From: UBA3006 sp036746695
GTDB lineage: Bacteria > Actinomycetota > Acidimicrobiia > Acidimicrobiales > Ilumatobacteraceae
Length of the DNA: 64,000 nt
Direction of reading: 5' to 3'
Assembly (NCBI GenBank): GCA_036746695.1
Contig: DAIODP010000001.1
Location: 868,001 to 932,000 of the forward strand
Below are positions 7,969 through 15,032 of the stretch, piece by piece. Each line of letters starts with the position of its first letter. Position 1 is the stretch's first letter. Both the position numbers and the translations under genes were made by a program. The notes under the pieces are model-generated. The model did not search any database and was not told the DNA's origin. It worked only from the letters and a program-made list of their open reading frames with translations.

Positions 7969-9408
7969 CGACTCGACAATCAACACTTTCGACGGGCACT
8001 TGTAGCGCGCAACGTGTTTTTGACACCACTCGATCACCGACTCTTCGTCTAGGTACGAGCCCGACTCGAGCACGATGTATGCACGCACTGCCTCGCCAGT
8101 GTGCGGATGCGCCACGCCCACAACTGCCGACTGCGCAATGGCAGGGTGTGCGTTAAGCACACTCTCTACTTCTGCGGGATACACGTTGAACCCGGAAACA
8201 ATGATCAGGTCTTTCACGCGGTCGATCAGGAACAAATAACCGTCGTCGTCGCGAACGGCAACGTCGCCCGTGCGAAGCCAGCCCTCTGGTGTAATTACGC
8301 GCGCAGTTGCTTCCTCGTCGCGCAAATAACCACGAAATACGTTGTCGCCGCGAACCCAAATTTCTCCAGAGTCTCCGCTTTCGGCGTCGTCTCCATTTTC
8401 ATCAACAAGCCGCAACTCGATGCCCGGCAACACGTGCCCGATAGATCCAACATGCACGGTGCGACCAACAGACATTGAAATAACTGGCGACGCCTCGGTG
8501 AGGCCATAGCCCTCGTGCACAACCACGCCGCATTTGTCGGCAAGCATGCGCGTGATGTCTTCCGGCATTTTTGATGCCCCTGTCAGCGCCAAGCGCACTG
8601 TGGAAAACGAGTCCGCGTTAATACCGGGCACTTGCGAAAGCGCAGTCCATACCGGCGGCGCGCCTGGCACAACAGTGACGCGGCGTTCGGTAAATGTTTC
8701 CAGCGCAGTAACTGGGTCGAAACGCTGCACCAGCACCACACTCGCGCCAACAAACATCGACAACCCAAGCACAACATTGAGCCCGAAAATATGAAACAGC
8801 GGCAACACGCCAAACACCACGTCGTGTTGAGTGAGTGGCGAAAGCTGCATCAGTTGATGCAAGTTGGAGAGCAGGTTGTGATGCGAAAGCATTGCGGCGC
8901 GGGGTGCCCCTGCCGTTCCGCTCGTAAAGATCAATGCCGCAATTGCATGCTGATCGACCTCCACGATGTTGGCTGGTGCATGTTGCAGAAGCTGGGCAAA
9001 TGTTTTTGCGTTGGCAACATCGTGGCCTTCAGCCGCAACAATCAAGCGCAGTTTTTTGAGCGAGGATTGATCAATATTGTTCCAAGACGAAACCGCTGCT
9101 GGTTCGACAACGACCGCACTCGGTTGCACCTCGTCGAGTTCGCGTTGCAATTCAGCAGCAGGACTGATCAAGTTGAGAGGTACCGCGGCTGCGCCGATGC
9201 CAAGTGCGGCGAAATAACTGACCACGAAATATCGACTGTTGCCGCACAGCAGTGCAACCGTGTCGCCTGCTTCAACGCCATTGGCCAGCAATGCGCCGCG
9301 CATGCTTGCAATGTCGCGCCTCAATTCTCCGTATGAAATTGGAGTACCACGAAAAACTACTGCAGTTGCCGTTGCTGGGTGCTGCTCGACAATGCTGGCC
9401 AAATTCAC
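7921..9408 (-). CDS. AMP-forming acyl-CoA synthetase (fatty acid-CoA ligase type)
   Basis: Class I adenylate-forming enzyme that activates a carboxylic acid with ATP and loads CoA. 495 residues. Motifs in order: phosphate loop TSGTAGAPRAAMLSH, YGLTEASPVIS, WLRTGDVAVRDDDGYLFLIDR, then VKDLIIVSGFNVYPAEVE and the catalytic Lys near the end in PTGGTGKVLRR. The phosphate loop has GAPRAA where TGxPKG is usual, a mild deviation. Chain length cannot be predicted by eye. Start GTG 9408, six bases after the stop of the 27-residue peptide gene, so probably co-transcribed from the SAM hydroxide adenosyltransferase promoter. Confidence 0.88.
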   Translation of the reverse strand: MNLASIVEQHPATATAVVFRGTPISYGELRRDIASMRGALLANGVEAGDTVALLCGNSRYFVVSYFAALGIGAAAVPLNLISPAAELQRELDEVQPSAVVVEPAAVSSWNNIDQSSLKKLRLIVAAEGHDVANAKTFAQLLQHAPANIVEVDQHAIAALIFTSGTAGAPRAAMLSHHNLLSNLHQLMQLSPLTQHDVVFGVLPLFHIFGLNVVLGLSMFVGASVVLVQRFDPVTALETFTERRVTVVPGAPPVWTALSQVPGINADSFSTVRLALTGASKMPEDITRMLADKCGVVVHEGYGLTEASPVISMSVGRTVHVGSIGHVLPGIELRLVDENGDDAESGDSGEIWVRGDNVFRGYLRDEEATARVITPEGWLRTGDVAVRDDDGYLFLIDRVKDLIIVSGFNVYPAEVESVLNAHPAIAQSAVVGVAHPHTGEAVRAYIVLESGSYLDEESVIEWCQKHVARYKCPSKVLIVESLPTGGTGKVLRRALR

Positions 9409-9414
9409 TGTTTG

Positions 9415-9498
9415 TTATCTCCACACAATCGACAACATGCCGGCACCGAATATTGCGAGGAGTAACAGGCCGACGGCCACCGTGGTTGCTGGGCGCAT
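9415..9498 (-). CDS. 27-residue single-pass membrane peptide
   Basis: ATG 9498 to TAA 9415-9417 encodes MRPATTVAVGLLLLAIFGAG followed by MLSIVWR: a short basic start and one hydrophobic helix. It begins 9 bases after the stop of the upstream gene and ends 6 bases before the acyl-CoA ligase GTG, so it fills the gap between two co-directional genes almost exactly. Too short for ordinary gene calling. No function can be assigned; a small membrane partner of the ligase is one possibility. Confidence 0.5.
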   Translation of the reverse strand: MRPATTVAVGLLLLAIFGAGMLSIVWR

Positions 9499-9507
9499 GG
9501 GAAAAGA

Positions 9508-10413
9508 TTACGCCCCTGGCGCACTCGGCGTTTGCTTCGAGCCAATTTGCACTGCAATTGCAACGCCCTGGCCAGCCTGCGGGTCGGGTTCGATGACCAC
9601 AAGTTCGGTGGTGCCGAGATCCAGTTGTTGCGCGGCCGAGCCGCGGTCGATGCACAAGGCCAACATTCCAAACGAATCGACAACAAGACCAAGACCTGCA
9701 CCGATCTCTGAAAAGTTTCTAACAATCGGCACCGATCGCACCACCGGTTGTTGCCCCGCTGTTGCCGCAGTTAACGAACCAATCGTGACACGCACTGGTG
9801 AACCCATATGTGCAATTTCATCGGGGCCAACATTGAGTTGGCAATTACCAAAATGATCCACCCACGTCACTTCGGCCAACATCTTGCCGTGTTCTTCGCG
9901 CGGCACAGGAACGATGCCCGGCAAAATACTTGCAACATCAATCTCGGTGCCAACTTCGCTCAGCGGGACACCGTTGCAGAGGTGCGCAGCAACCGAAGCA
10001 AAAATGTCGCGGCCTGCAAATGTTGTGCCTGGTGCAGCCAAGTGATATTCGGTTTTGTTCAGTTCAAAAGCCGCCTCGCCCCCGCCGGCAAGAGCCACGC
10101 CGGTTGCCAAAAGGCCATTATCAGGGCCAATCAAAATGCCGTCCCCGCCGCTGACGCTGACCGCAACGGCGCGACGAGCCGTGCCAACACCCGGGTCGAC
10201 AATTGCCATAATCACGCCTTTAGGTACATAGGAAATTGCCCGTGCAAGTGCGAGCGAACCTGCGCGAACATCGAATGCTGCAATGTCATGAGTGATGTCG
10301 ATGACATTGACATGAGGTGCGATATCTGCAACAACACACTTAACGATGCCGACAAACTCATCCGTGGTTCCGTAGTCGGAAAGAAATGAAATGTGATCAA
10401 ACTTCTTGTTCAT
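9508..10413 (-). CDS. SAM hydroxide adenosyltransferase (DUF62 / chlorinase-related family)
   Basis: Family that attacks S-adenosylmethionine with hydroxide to give adenosine and methionine; halogenases such as SalL and FlA are relatives. 301 residues with the N-terminal FLSDYGTTDEFVGIVK, DITHDIAAFDVRAGSLALAR, VDPGVGTARRAVAV and GPDNGLLA, then the C-terminal beta-barrel half (VTWVDHFGNCQLNV). The halogenase-specific insertion is not apparent, so hydrolysis is more likely than halogenation. It has an unusually long, structured 5' leader (see 10414-10569), so its expression may respond to a ligand. Confidence 0.85.
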   Translation of the reverse strand: MNKKFDHISFLSDYGTTDEFVGIVKCVVADIAPHVNVIDITHDIAAFDVRAGSLALARAISYVPKGVIMAIVDPGVGTARRAVAVSVSGGDGILIGPDNGLLATGVALAGGGEAAFELNKTEYHLAAPGTTFAGRDIFASVAAHLCNGVPLSEVGTEIDVASILPGIVPVPREEHGKMLAEVTWVDHFGNCQLNVGPDEIAHMGSPVRVTIGSLTAATAGQQPVVRSVPIVRNFSEIGAGLGLVVDSFGMLALCIDRGSAAQQLDLGTTELVVIEPDPQAGQGVAIAVQIGSKQTPSAPGA

Positions 10414-10569
10414 CGTGGTCTCACGCTATGGCTTTTCATGTGCATCGCACTTGTGCCGAGATAAACGAATGGGCCGGTGCCAACCCCCCGACGGCACCGG
10501 CCCAAACGGCGCACTCTTGCGAGCGCGACTCCTGGTTGGGGGGTTACCCCGTCCAGAGTTCGTGACTTG
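10414..10569 (-). ncRNA. candidate structured 5' leader RNA of the SAM hydroxide adenosyltransferase
   Basis: A promoter (TTGAAG 10598-10603, TAGGGT 10576-10581, minus strand, 16-base spacer) predicts a ~155-nt untranslated leader. It contains, in order: a stem closed by ACTC-TGG / CCAGGAGT enclosing GGGG-taa-CCCC; a 7-bp hairpin with a GCAA tetraloop (CGCGCTC / GAGTGCG); and an 11-bp GC hairpin (10471-10503). The segment CCCCCCAACC of the first stem can instead pair with GGGGGGTTGG in the loop of the last, so two structures exclude one another. This resembles a cis-regulatory switch; I cannot match it to a named riboswitch class. Confidence 0.45.
10471..10503 (-). terminator. GC-rich hairpin inside the leader (possible attenuator)
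   Basis: Inverted repeat gggccggtgcc / ggcaccggccc with an 11-base loop. No T-run follows on the minus strand (ATTCGTTT only), so if it stops transcription it does so weakly or with help; it could equally mask or expose downstream RNA. Confidence 0.4.
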
Positions 10570-10575
10570 AGACAT

Positions 10576-10603
10576 ACCCTACGCATATTTCACAAGTCTT
10601 CAA
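10576..10603 (-). promoter_or_regulatory. promoter of the structured leader
   Basis: Minus-strand TTGAAG, 16 bases, TAGGGT, downstream of the proC stop. It is one of few promoters in the window placed far (over 150 bases) from its gene. Confidence 0.4.
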
Positions 10604-10632
10604 GCATCCTTGCGGGAAATTTTTCCGCGCCG

Positions 10633-11436
10633 TTACGCGCCCATTTCCTTGCTTCGAGAAATTGCTGTCTTTACCGCGGCCCCGATTATCTCGCGGAAGC
10701 CCGCCTCCTCAAGTGAGGCAATTGCTGCCGCAGTTACGCCATTTGGTGACGTCACATTGAGGCGCAACTGCTCGGGGGTTTCGTTCGACTGTTGCAAAAG
10801 TTTGGCCGAGCCCACAAGTAACTGACGGGTAAGTGCCTGAGCAATCTCTGGCGAAAGGCCCTCGGCAACAGCCGCGGAAATCATTGCCTCTGCAAACAAA
10901 AATACATAGGCCGGGCCCGAACCTGAAATTGCAGTCAACGCATCAATCAATTGTTCGTCGATGCGCACCACGGTGCCGACCGCACCAAGAATCGATTCGG
11001 CCCACACCATGTCGTCCTCGGTGCATTGCGCCGATATGCAAATACCCGCGGCGCCCTCGCCAACAAGTGCTGGCGTGTTTGGCATTGCGCGCACAACGGC
11101 GGTGCCGCTTTCCGCGGCTTCTTGCAACGTGGCAACACTGATGCCCGCGGCAATGGAAAGCACGCGCTTCGCGCCAGCTTGCGACAGTTGCGCACATGTT
11201 TGCGCTGCTAAGGGCGGCTTCACGGCAATAACACCGGCCGAGCACGGTCCAATTTCTGCGCTGGTTACGACGCCCGGAAACATGGTTGCTAACGCATGTC
11301 GGCGTTCTTCAGACGGCTCCACAATGGTGATGAGAGTTGCATGCCAGCCCGCGGCGATAAGGCCTCCGACAAGAGCCGAACCCATATTGCCGCCACCCAC
11401 AAACGTGATCGGTTGGTGTTGAGCAGACGTATTCAT
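10633..11436 (-). CDS. proC: pyrroline-5-carboxylate reductase
   Basis: Last step of proline synthesis, reducing pyrroline-5-carboxylate with NADPH. 267 residues: Rossmann motif FVGGGNMGSALVGGL at the start, RAMPNTPALVGEGAAGI in the middle and a helical C-terminal domain with SGSGPAYVFLFAEAM and the LNVTSPNGVTAAAIASLEE signature. Leaderless start (TAGCCT, 7 bases, ATG 11436). In mycobacteria proC also lies between mshA and the hem genes, so the neighbourhood is old. Confidence 0.94.
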   Translation of the reverse strand: MNTSAQHQPITFVGGGNMGSALVGGLIAAGWHATLITIVEPSEERRHALATMFPGVVTSAEIGPCSAGVIAVKPPLAAQTCAQLSQAGAKRVLSIAAGISVATLQEAAESGTAVVRAMPNTPALVGEGAAGICISAQCTEDDMVWAESILGAVGTVVRIDEQLIDALTAISGSGPAYVFLFAEAMISAAVAEGLSPEIAQALTRQLLVGSAKLLQQSNETPEQLRLNVTSPNGVTAAAIASLEEAGFREIIGAAVKTAISRSKEMGA

Positions 11437-11443
11437 TGCTGTC

Positions 11444-11449
11444 AGGCTA
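11444..11449 (-). promoter_or_regulatory. -10 element, leaderless proC promoter
   Basis: Minus-strand TAGCCT, 7 bases before ATG 11436. Confidence 0.5.
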
Positions 11450-11560
11450 GCGAAGCGAGACGAATGGCGGCCCGAGTCGGAAATTCGACTTCCCCAATCG
11501 AACCCGACCCGGGCTCACGTAGTTGATGTGTACGCGAGCCTTGATCAGTGGCAGCGGTTG

Positions 11561-12022
11561 TTATTCGGCAAATCGGCTTGCAAAGCCAATACGAAGAAGC
11601 CCTTGGAACACTTGCTCCACCGTTTGGTACAAAGTTCCCACTACCCGATCCAGCTCTGGCTCATTGAGCGCCGACAGCGGTAGTTCTCCCCGCAAAAAAA
11701 TTGCATCTTCTATGCCAATAGAAAAATGTGCCCCAACCAACTTTTCGTTGCGTCGAAGTAGCGATTCGTAGAGTTGAACGGCATTTTCTTCTGGCGCCGG
11801 CATCACGTATGTCTCGTATCGCAGCGTTCGTTGGCCAAGCGTGATCCAAATGGTGGTGAACTCTTTTTCAACGCCCCGCATACGTAAATACCAGCGATAT
11901 TCGTCGACCTCGCCGCGGTCTATGGCCACGATGGTTTCGTTGTGTCGACGCATGGCGGCAAGCCATTCGTCTATCTGTCGTTCTACCCGTGCCCGTGCCG
12001 AATCGTCATAGATATCGCTCAC
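11561..12022 (-). CDS. YbjN-type sensory-domain protein
   Basis: 153 residues, alpha/beta, with RVERQIDEWLAAM, TTIWITLGQRTLRYETYVMP and LYESLLRRNEKLVGAHFSIG, the pattern of YbjN / type III chaperone-like proteins found directly after mshA in mycobacteria. Biochemical role unknown. The start is GTG 12022, overlapping the mshA TAG by one base (TAGTG); a frame extension to 12097 would overlap mshA by 76 bases and is unlikely. Its pairing with mshA suggests a link to mycothiol or redox homeostasis, which is inference. Confidence 0.8.
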   Translation of the reverse strand: MSDIYDDSARARVERQIDEWLAAMRRHNETIVAIDRGEVDEYRWYLRMRGVEKEFTTIWITLGQRTLRYETYVMPAPEENAVQLYESLLRRNEKLVGAHFSIGIEDAIFLRGELPLSALNEPELDRVVGTLYQTVEQVFQGLLRIGFASRFAE

Positions 12023-13236
12023 TACGTACACGCCACCAAATCGCGAACATGCAGTTCGCTGTACACGCGGCTGGCCTTTGCTGCCGCCGCTTTCCATGAA
12101 TACGACTTTGCTCGCTCGGCCGCTGCAGTACCCATTGAAAGCGCCAACAGCGGGTCGTTCAACAGTCGCGCAGTGAAACTGGCGAATTGATTTGGGTCGC
12201 GAACAGGCACCAAGTAACCGGTGCGGCCGTGCTCGATCAAGTTGAGCAAACCACCCACCCCGGTGGCAACAACAGGTACGCCACTTGCGGATGCTTCGAG
12301 TGCAACCAAACCAAAACTCTCGCTGCGAGAAGGCACCAGCACTACATCTGCTGCTCGATAGAACGTTGACAACAAGTGGTGCGGCTGTGGCTCATAAAAG
12401 TGAACGCGACGTTCCAAGTTGTGCTCGGCAATTAGTGCCTGAACTCGGCGCATTTCGTTTTCGCCCTCTGTGCCGCTTGCGCCGCCAACAACGATGAGTT
12501 GCGCATCTTGCATGTCGAGAGCAGCAAGTGTTTGTACAGCAACGTCCAAACCCTTCAACGGTTGAATTCGCCCAACGAACAAGAGCGTCGGGTTGTCACC
12601 CAAGCCAAGTGCTCGGCGAGCACCGCGGCGATCGCCCGGCGAAAAATATGCGCGATCCACACCCGGTGCAACAACTTCAATCGCGCCTGGAGCATTGCCG
12701 TATAGCGAAGTGAATTGCGATTGCTCCTCTTCGCAACTGACGCAAATTGCATCGGCGCAACCGATGATTTCGAGTTCAGCCTTTTCACGGACCGGCGACT
12801 CGATGTCGCCGCCGAGACCTTTCACGCGCGCAAAAGTATGAAACGTGGTGACGAGGGGCAGATTCAACTCGTGCTTGAGGCGATGCCCGACTAGGCCGCT
12901 AAGCCAATAGTTGGCATGCACAATGTCGGCGCCAGTGCCGTGTTGCAAGTGCCATGCAACCGAGTCGGTGAAATTGTCGACGACTCCGAGCAGTTCTTCT
13001 TTTGGCATGTCAAAGTCGCCGGCAGGGATATGTACCACGCGATGGTTTGGTTCCACCTCGACAACATCGGGTAACCCTGCGCGCCATGCACGCGTGTAGG
13101 TAGTGCAGTCGACACCACTACTGGCAAGAGACGACACCAATTCGCGCACGTACACATTCATGCCGCCACCGTCGCCGACACCTGGCTGGGCCAGGGGCGA
13201 GGTGTGCATCGAGAGCACAGCCACGCGTTGCATCAC
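12022..13236 (-). CDS. mshA: D-inositol-3-phosphate glycosyltransferase (mycothiol synthesis)
   Basis: GT4-family enzyme making GlcNAc-inositol phosphate from UDP-GlcNAc, first step of mycothiol synthesis. 404 residues. N-terminal MHTSPLAQPGVGDGGGMNVYV is the MshA acceptor signature; the C-terminal nucleotide-sugar domain has LLFVGRIQPLKG and VPSRSESFGLVALEASASG with the conserved ExxG/A-type Glu. Leaderless: TAGGTT, 6 bases, GTG 13236, then ATG as second codon. Start of a two-gene unit with the YbjN-type gene. Confidence 0.93.
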   Translation of the reverse strand: MMQRVAVLSMHTSPLAQPGVGDGGGMNVYVRELVSSLASSGVDCTTYTRAWRAGLPDVVEVEPNHRVVHIPAGDFDMPKEELLGVVDNFTDSVAWHLQHGTGADIVHANYWLSGLVGHRLKHELNLPLVTTFHTFARVKGLGGDIESPVREKAELEIIGCADAICVSCEEEQSQFTSLYGNAPGAIEVVAPGVDRAYFSPGDRRGARRALGLGDNPTLLFVGRIQPLKGLDVAVQTLAALDMQDAQLIVVGGASGTEGENEMRRVQALIAEHNLERRVHFYEPQPHHLLSTFYRAADVVLVPSRSESFGLVALEASASGVPVVATGVGGLLNLIEHGRTGYLVPVRDPNQFASFTARLLNDPLLALSMGTAAAERAKSYSWKAAAAKASRVYSELHVRDLVACT

Positions 13237-13242
13237 CCTTAA

Positions 13243-13248
13243 AACCTA
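13243..13248 (-). promoter_or_regulatory. -10 element, leaderless mshA promoter
   Basis: Minus-strand TAGGTT, 6 bases before GTG 13236. Confidence 0.55.
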
Positions 13249-13275
13249 TCTGCGAGCCTCAATGTTTGGTTCTAC

Positions 13276-13641
13276 TCAGCCGGCCGAAGTTGTGCCATCT
13301 TCTCCAGTAAAACTGCGGTATACGGAAAGAAGTGTCTGTTTCTGTTCTACCGTCAGGCGTTCATCGGTAGAGATGGCGTCTGCAACTGACGATTTTGGCT
13401 CACCGCTCGGGTCGAGTATCCCTGCTCGTTCGTACAACGACTCTGCAGAGATCTGCATTGCGCGTGCAAGTTGTTGCAAGATATCAGCCGATGGTTTGCG
13501 CAAGCCACGCTCGATCTGCGAAAGATACGGGTTAGAAACGCCGGCAAGTTTGGCCAGATCACGTATGGAGTGCTGCGCAAGTTCTCGCTGCTGGCGAATG
13601 AAGTTACCAACATCGGCAAGCCGCTTGTCTACTGGCATCAC
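13276..13641 (-). CDS. XRE-family helix-turn-helix regulator
   Basis: 121 residues. An N-terminal Cro/CI-type HTH covers roughly residues 12-65 (NFIRQQRELAQHSIRDLAKL, GVSNPYLSQIERGLRKPS); the rest is short and charged with no recognisable ligand domain. Similar small regulators stand near mshA in mycobacteria (Rv0474 type). GTG 13641 precedes an ATG codon and lies 4 bases after the rsiG stop, so it is co-transcribed with rsiG and moaD. Targets unknown. Confidence 0.88.
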   Translation of the reverse strand: MMPVDKRLADVGNFIRQQRELAQHSIRDLAKLAGVSNPYLSQIERGLRKPSADILQQLARAMQISAESLYERAGILDPSGEPKSSVADAISTDERLTVEQKQTLLSVYRSFTGEDGTTSAG

Positions 13642-13645
13642 TTAC

Positions 13646-14140
13646 TCACTTGTCGTTCAACATGGCATCAACATTGGCGCCGTTATCTTTTAGCCGTTTT
13701 ACCAATTCGGCAGTGAGCGCGTCGATCGTTGCGAAGAGTGCACGCCTCTCGGCCGAGCACGCTTGTTCAAACACTTCTAATTCGTTGATCGCGTGTTGCA
13801 AACTTGACTCATCAAGTGTTCGCAACGATCCGAAGCCGTTATCAACACAAAGCGTTTCCAGTTGACGCACTAATTGATGGTCGGGCGAAACATTTGTTTC
13901 GCGCGGTGGCCGGGCCGAGCCGCCGCCGTGCTCTTGGCCAAATACTTGCGCCAAATCATCTGCGATGTTGGACGAAACAGGCGTTCCATCTGTTCGGCGG
14001 CGCTGCTCGTCGCGCGCAATGTCCAGGCGCCCTTGCGCCATGCGGCGCACGAACGACACGGCGTCTTCTTGCATCTGCGCCTCGGAGCGTTGCGTGCGAA
14101 TTTGTGCCAGGTCGAGGCCCGAAAAATCTGTTTCGCTCAT
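13646..14140 (-). CDS. rsiG: RsiG-type c-di-GMP-binding anti-sigma factor
   Basis: 164 residues, mostly predicted helix. RsiG of Streptomyces binds c-di-GMP through E(X)3S(X)2R(X)3Q(X)3D on the two helices of a coiled coil and holds sigma WhiG. Here the first helix matches completely: E25, S29, R32, Q36, D40. The second, exactly 100 residues on, reads E125, S129, R132, F136, D140, i.e. the same spacing with Gln replaced by Phe. The linker (residues ~50-100) is Gly/Ser/Pro-rich. A clear Shine-Dalgarno AGGAGGT lies 6 bases before ATG 14140, inside the end of the preceding gene. The sigma partner is not in the window. Confidence 0.78.
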   Translation of the reverse strand: MSETDFSGLDLAQIRTQRSEAQMQEDAVSFVRRMAQGRLDIARDEQRRRTDGTPVSSNIADDLAQVFGQEHGGGSARPPRETNVSPDHQLVRQLETLCVDNGFGSLRTLDESSLQHAINELEVFEQACSAERRALFATIDALTAELVKRLKDNGANVDAMLNDK

Positions 14141-14380
14141 TTATTGACCTCCTGATACTGGAGGTAATACTGCCACCTCGTCGCTGTCGCTCACGGGAGT
14201 GTTCGCCTCTACCGCCTCGCCATTGACCCAAATTTTGCAGGTAGTTAATACGTGCTCGAAGCCAGGCCCAAACTGGCTTACGGCCGAGGCAAGCACCTCG
14301 GCAACGGTTGCCCCCGGCAACACCGCGCTTGAGGTGCCGGCCGCTTCTCGTGCGGCTGCAAACAATCGTAATTGGGCCAC
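14141..14380 (-). CDS. MoaD/ThiS-family sulfur carrier-like protein
   Basis: 79 residues with the ubiquitin-like fold: MAQLRLFAAAREAAGTSS, a TVAEVL helix, IWVNGEAVEANTPVSDSDEVAVLPPVSGG. These proteins carry sulfur as a C-terminal Gly-Gly thiocarboxylate for molybdopterin, thiamine or cysteine synthesis. Here the chain ends GGQ, one residue past the Gly-Gly, so it would need trimming to be loaded. Start GTG 14380 has TACGAT 6 bases upstream (leaderless). Followed at once by rsiG. Confidence 0.8.
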   Translation of the reverse strand: MAQLRLFAAAREAAGTSSAVLPGATVAEVLASAVSQFGPGFEHVLTTCKIWVNGEAVEANTPVSDSDEVAVLPPVSGGQ

Positions 14381-14386
14381 AAACTC

Positions 14387-14408
14387 ATCGTATCTTTGCC
14401 ACTACCCT
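14387..14408. promoter_or_regulatory. divergent leaderless promoters of moaD-like and phosphatase genes
   Basis: Minus-strand TACGAT (14387-14392) is 6 bases from GTG 14380; plus-strand TACCCT (14403-14408) is 8 bases from GTG 14417. Only 10 bases separate the two -10 elements. Confidence 0.5.
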
Positions 14409-14416
14409 CAGTTTGC

Positions 14417-15022
14417 GTGTCATCCAACGAAGTCATCGCGCGAGTGTTGCTCATTCGCCACGGACAATCGTTGTGGAACATTGAAGAACGCTGGCAAGGC
14501 AGAGCCGATATCGAATTGAGCGAGCTGGGCATTCAACAGGCTCGCGCTGCCGCCGACAAACTTGGATCATTCGAGATCATTGCGTCGAGCCACTTGCAGC
14601 GTGCACTGCATACGGCAACCATCATTTCCGAGATCCATGGTGTTGGCCCCGTCGAAGTAGACGAACGGCTGCAAGAAACCCACGTTGGCCCATGGGAAGG
14701 CCTCACTCGGCAACAAATCGATCAACAGTGGCCCGGCTATATCGATACAAGGCGCAAGCCCGAAGGGTTCGAGCCGGACGAAAGCATCGTCGACCGTTTA
14801 ACGAACGCCATTCGCGATTTTGGCAAGCGTTGTACGGGCGGCTCGGCTCTCATCATTAGCCACAGCGGCGTAATTCGTACGCTGCGCCACGATATGGGCG
14901 CCAGCAACCCGCGCCTGCCAAACCTGGGCGGATCATGGTTCAACGTTTTGGCCAACGACCGCGTGACGCCGGGTGACGTTGTCACCTTGCTCGACGAAAC
15001 CTCATTTACCGAAGCGTTGTAG
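14417..15022 (+). CDS. histidine phosphatase (phosphoglycerate mutase-like)
   Basis: 201 residues from GTG 14417. Branch-1 histidine phosphatase: LLIRHGQSLWN holds the phospho-accepting His and Arg, SHLQRALHTA the second Arg region, LQETHVGPWEG the acid, and LIISHSGVIRTL the second catalytic His. Probably a small-molecule phosphatase; a cofactor-dependent mutase is less likely because the protein is short. The frame runs upstream to an ATG at 14372, inside the divergent moaD-like gene; the TACCCT placement favours 14417. Confidence 0.85.
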   Translation: MSSNEVIARVLLIRHGQSLWNIEERWQGRADIELSELGIQQARAAADKLGSFEIIASSHLQRALHTATIISEIHGVGPVEVDERLQETHVGPWEGLTRQQIDQQWPGYIDTRRKPEGFEPDESIVDRLTNAIRDFGKRCTGGSALIISHSGVIRTLRHDMGASNPRLPNLGGSWFNVLANDRVTPGDVVTLLDETSFTEAL

Positions 15023-15032
15023 GCAGCAAAAC

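Noticed and set aside
8632..9336. 234-codon open frame on the plus strand inside the acyl-CoA ligase
   Set aside because: Antisense shadow with Cys/His/Arg-rich nonsense composition and no start context.
11474..11491. Small hairpin (AGTCG / CGACT) between the YbjN-type gene and proC
   Set aside because: Only 5-6 bp, no T-run; could be a weak terminator for mshA-ybjN but not supportable.
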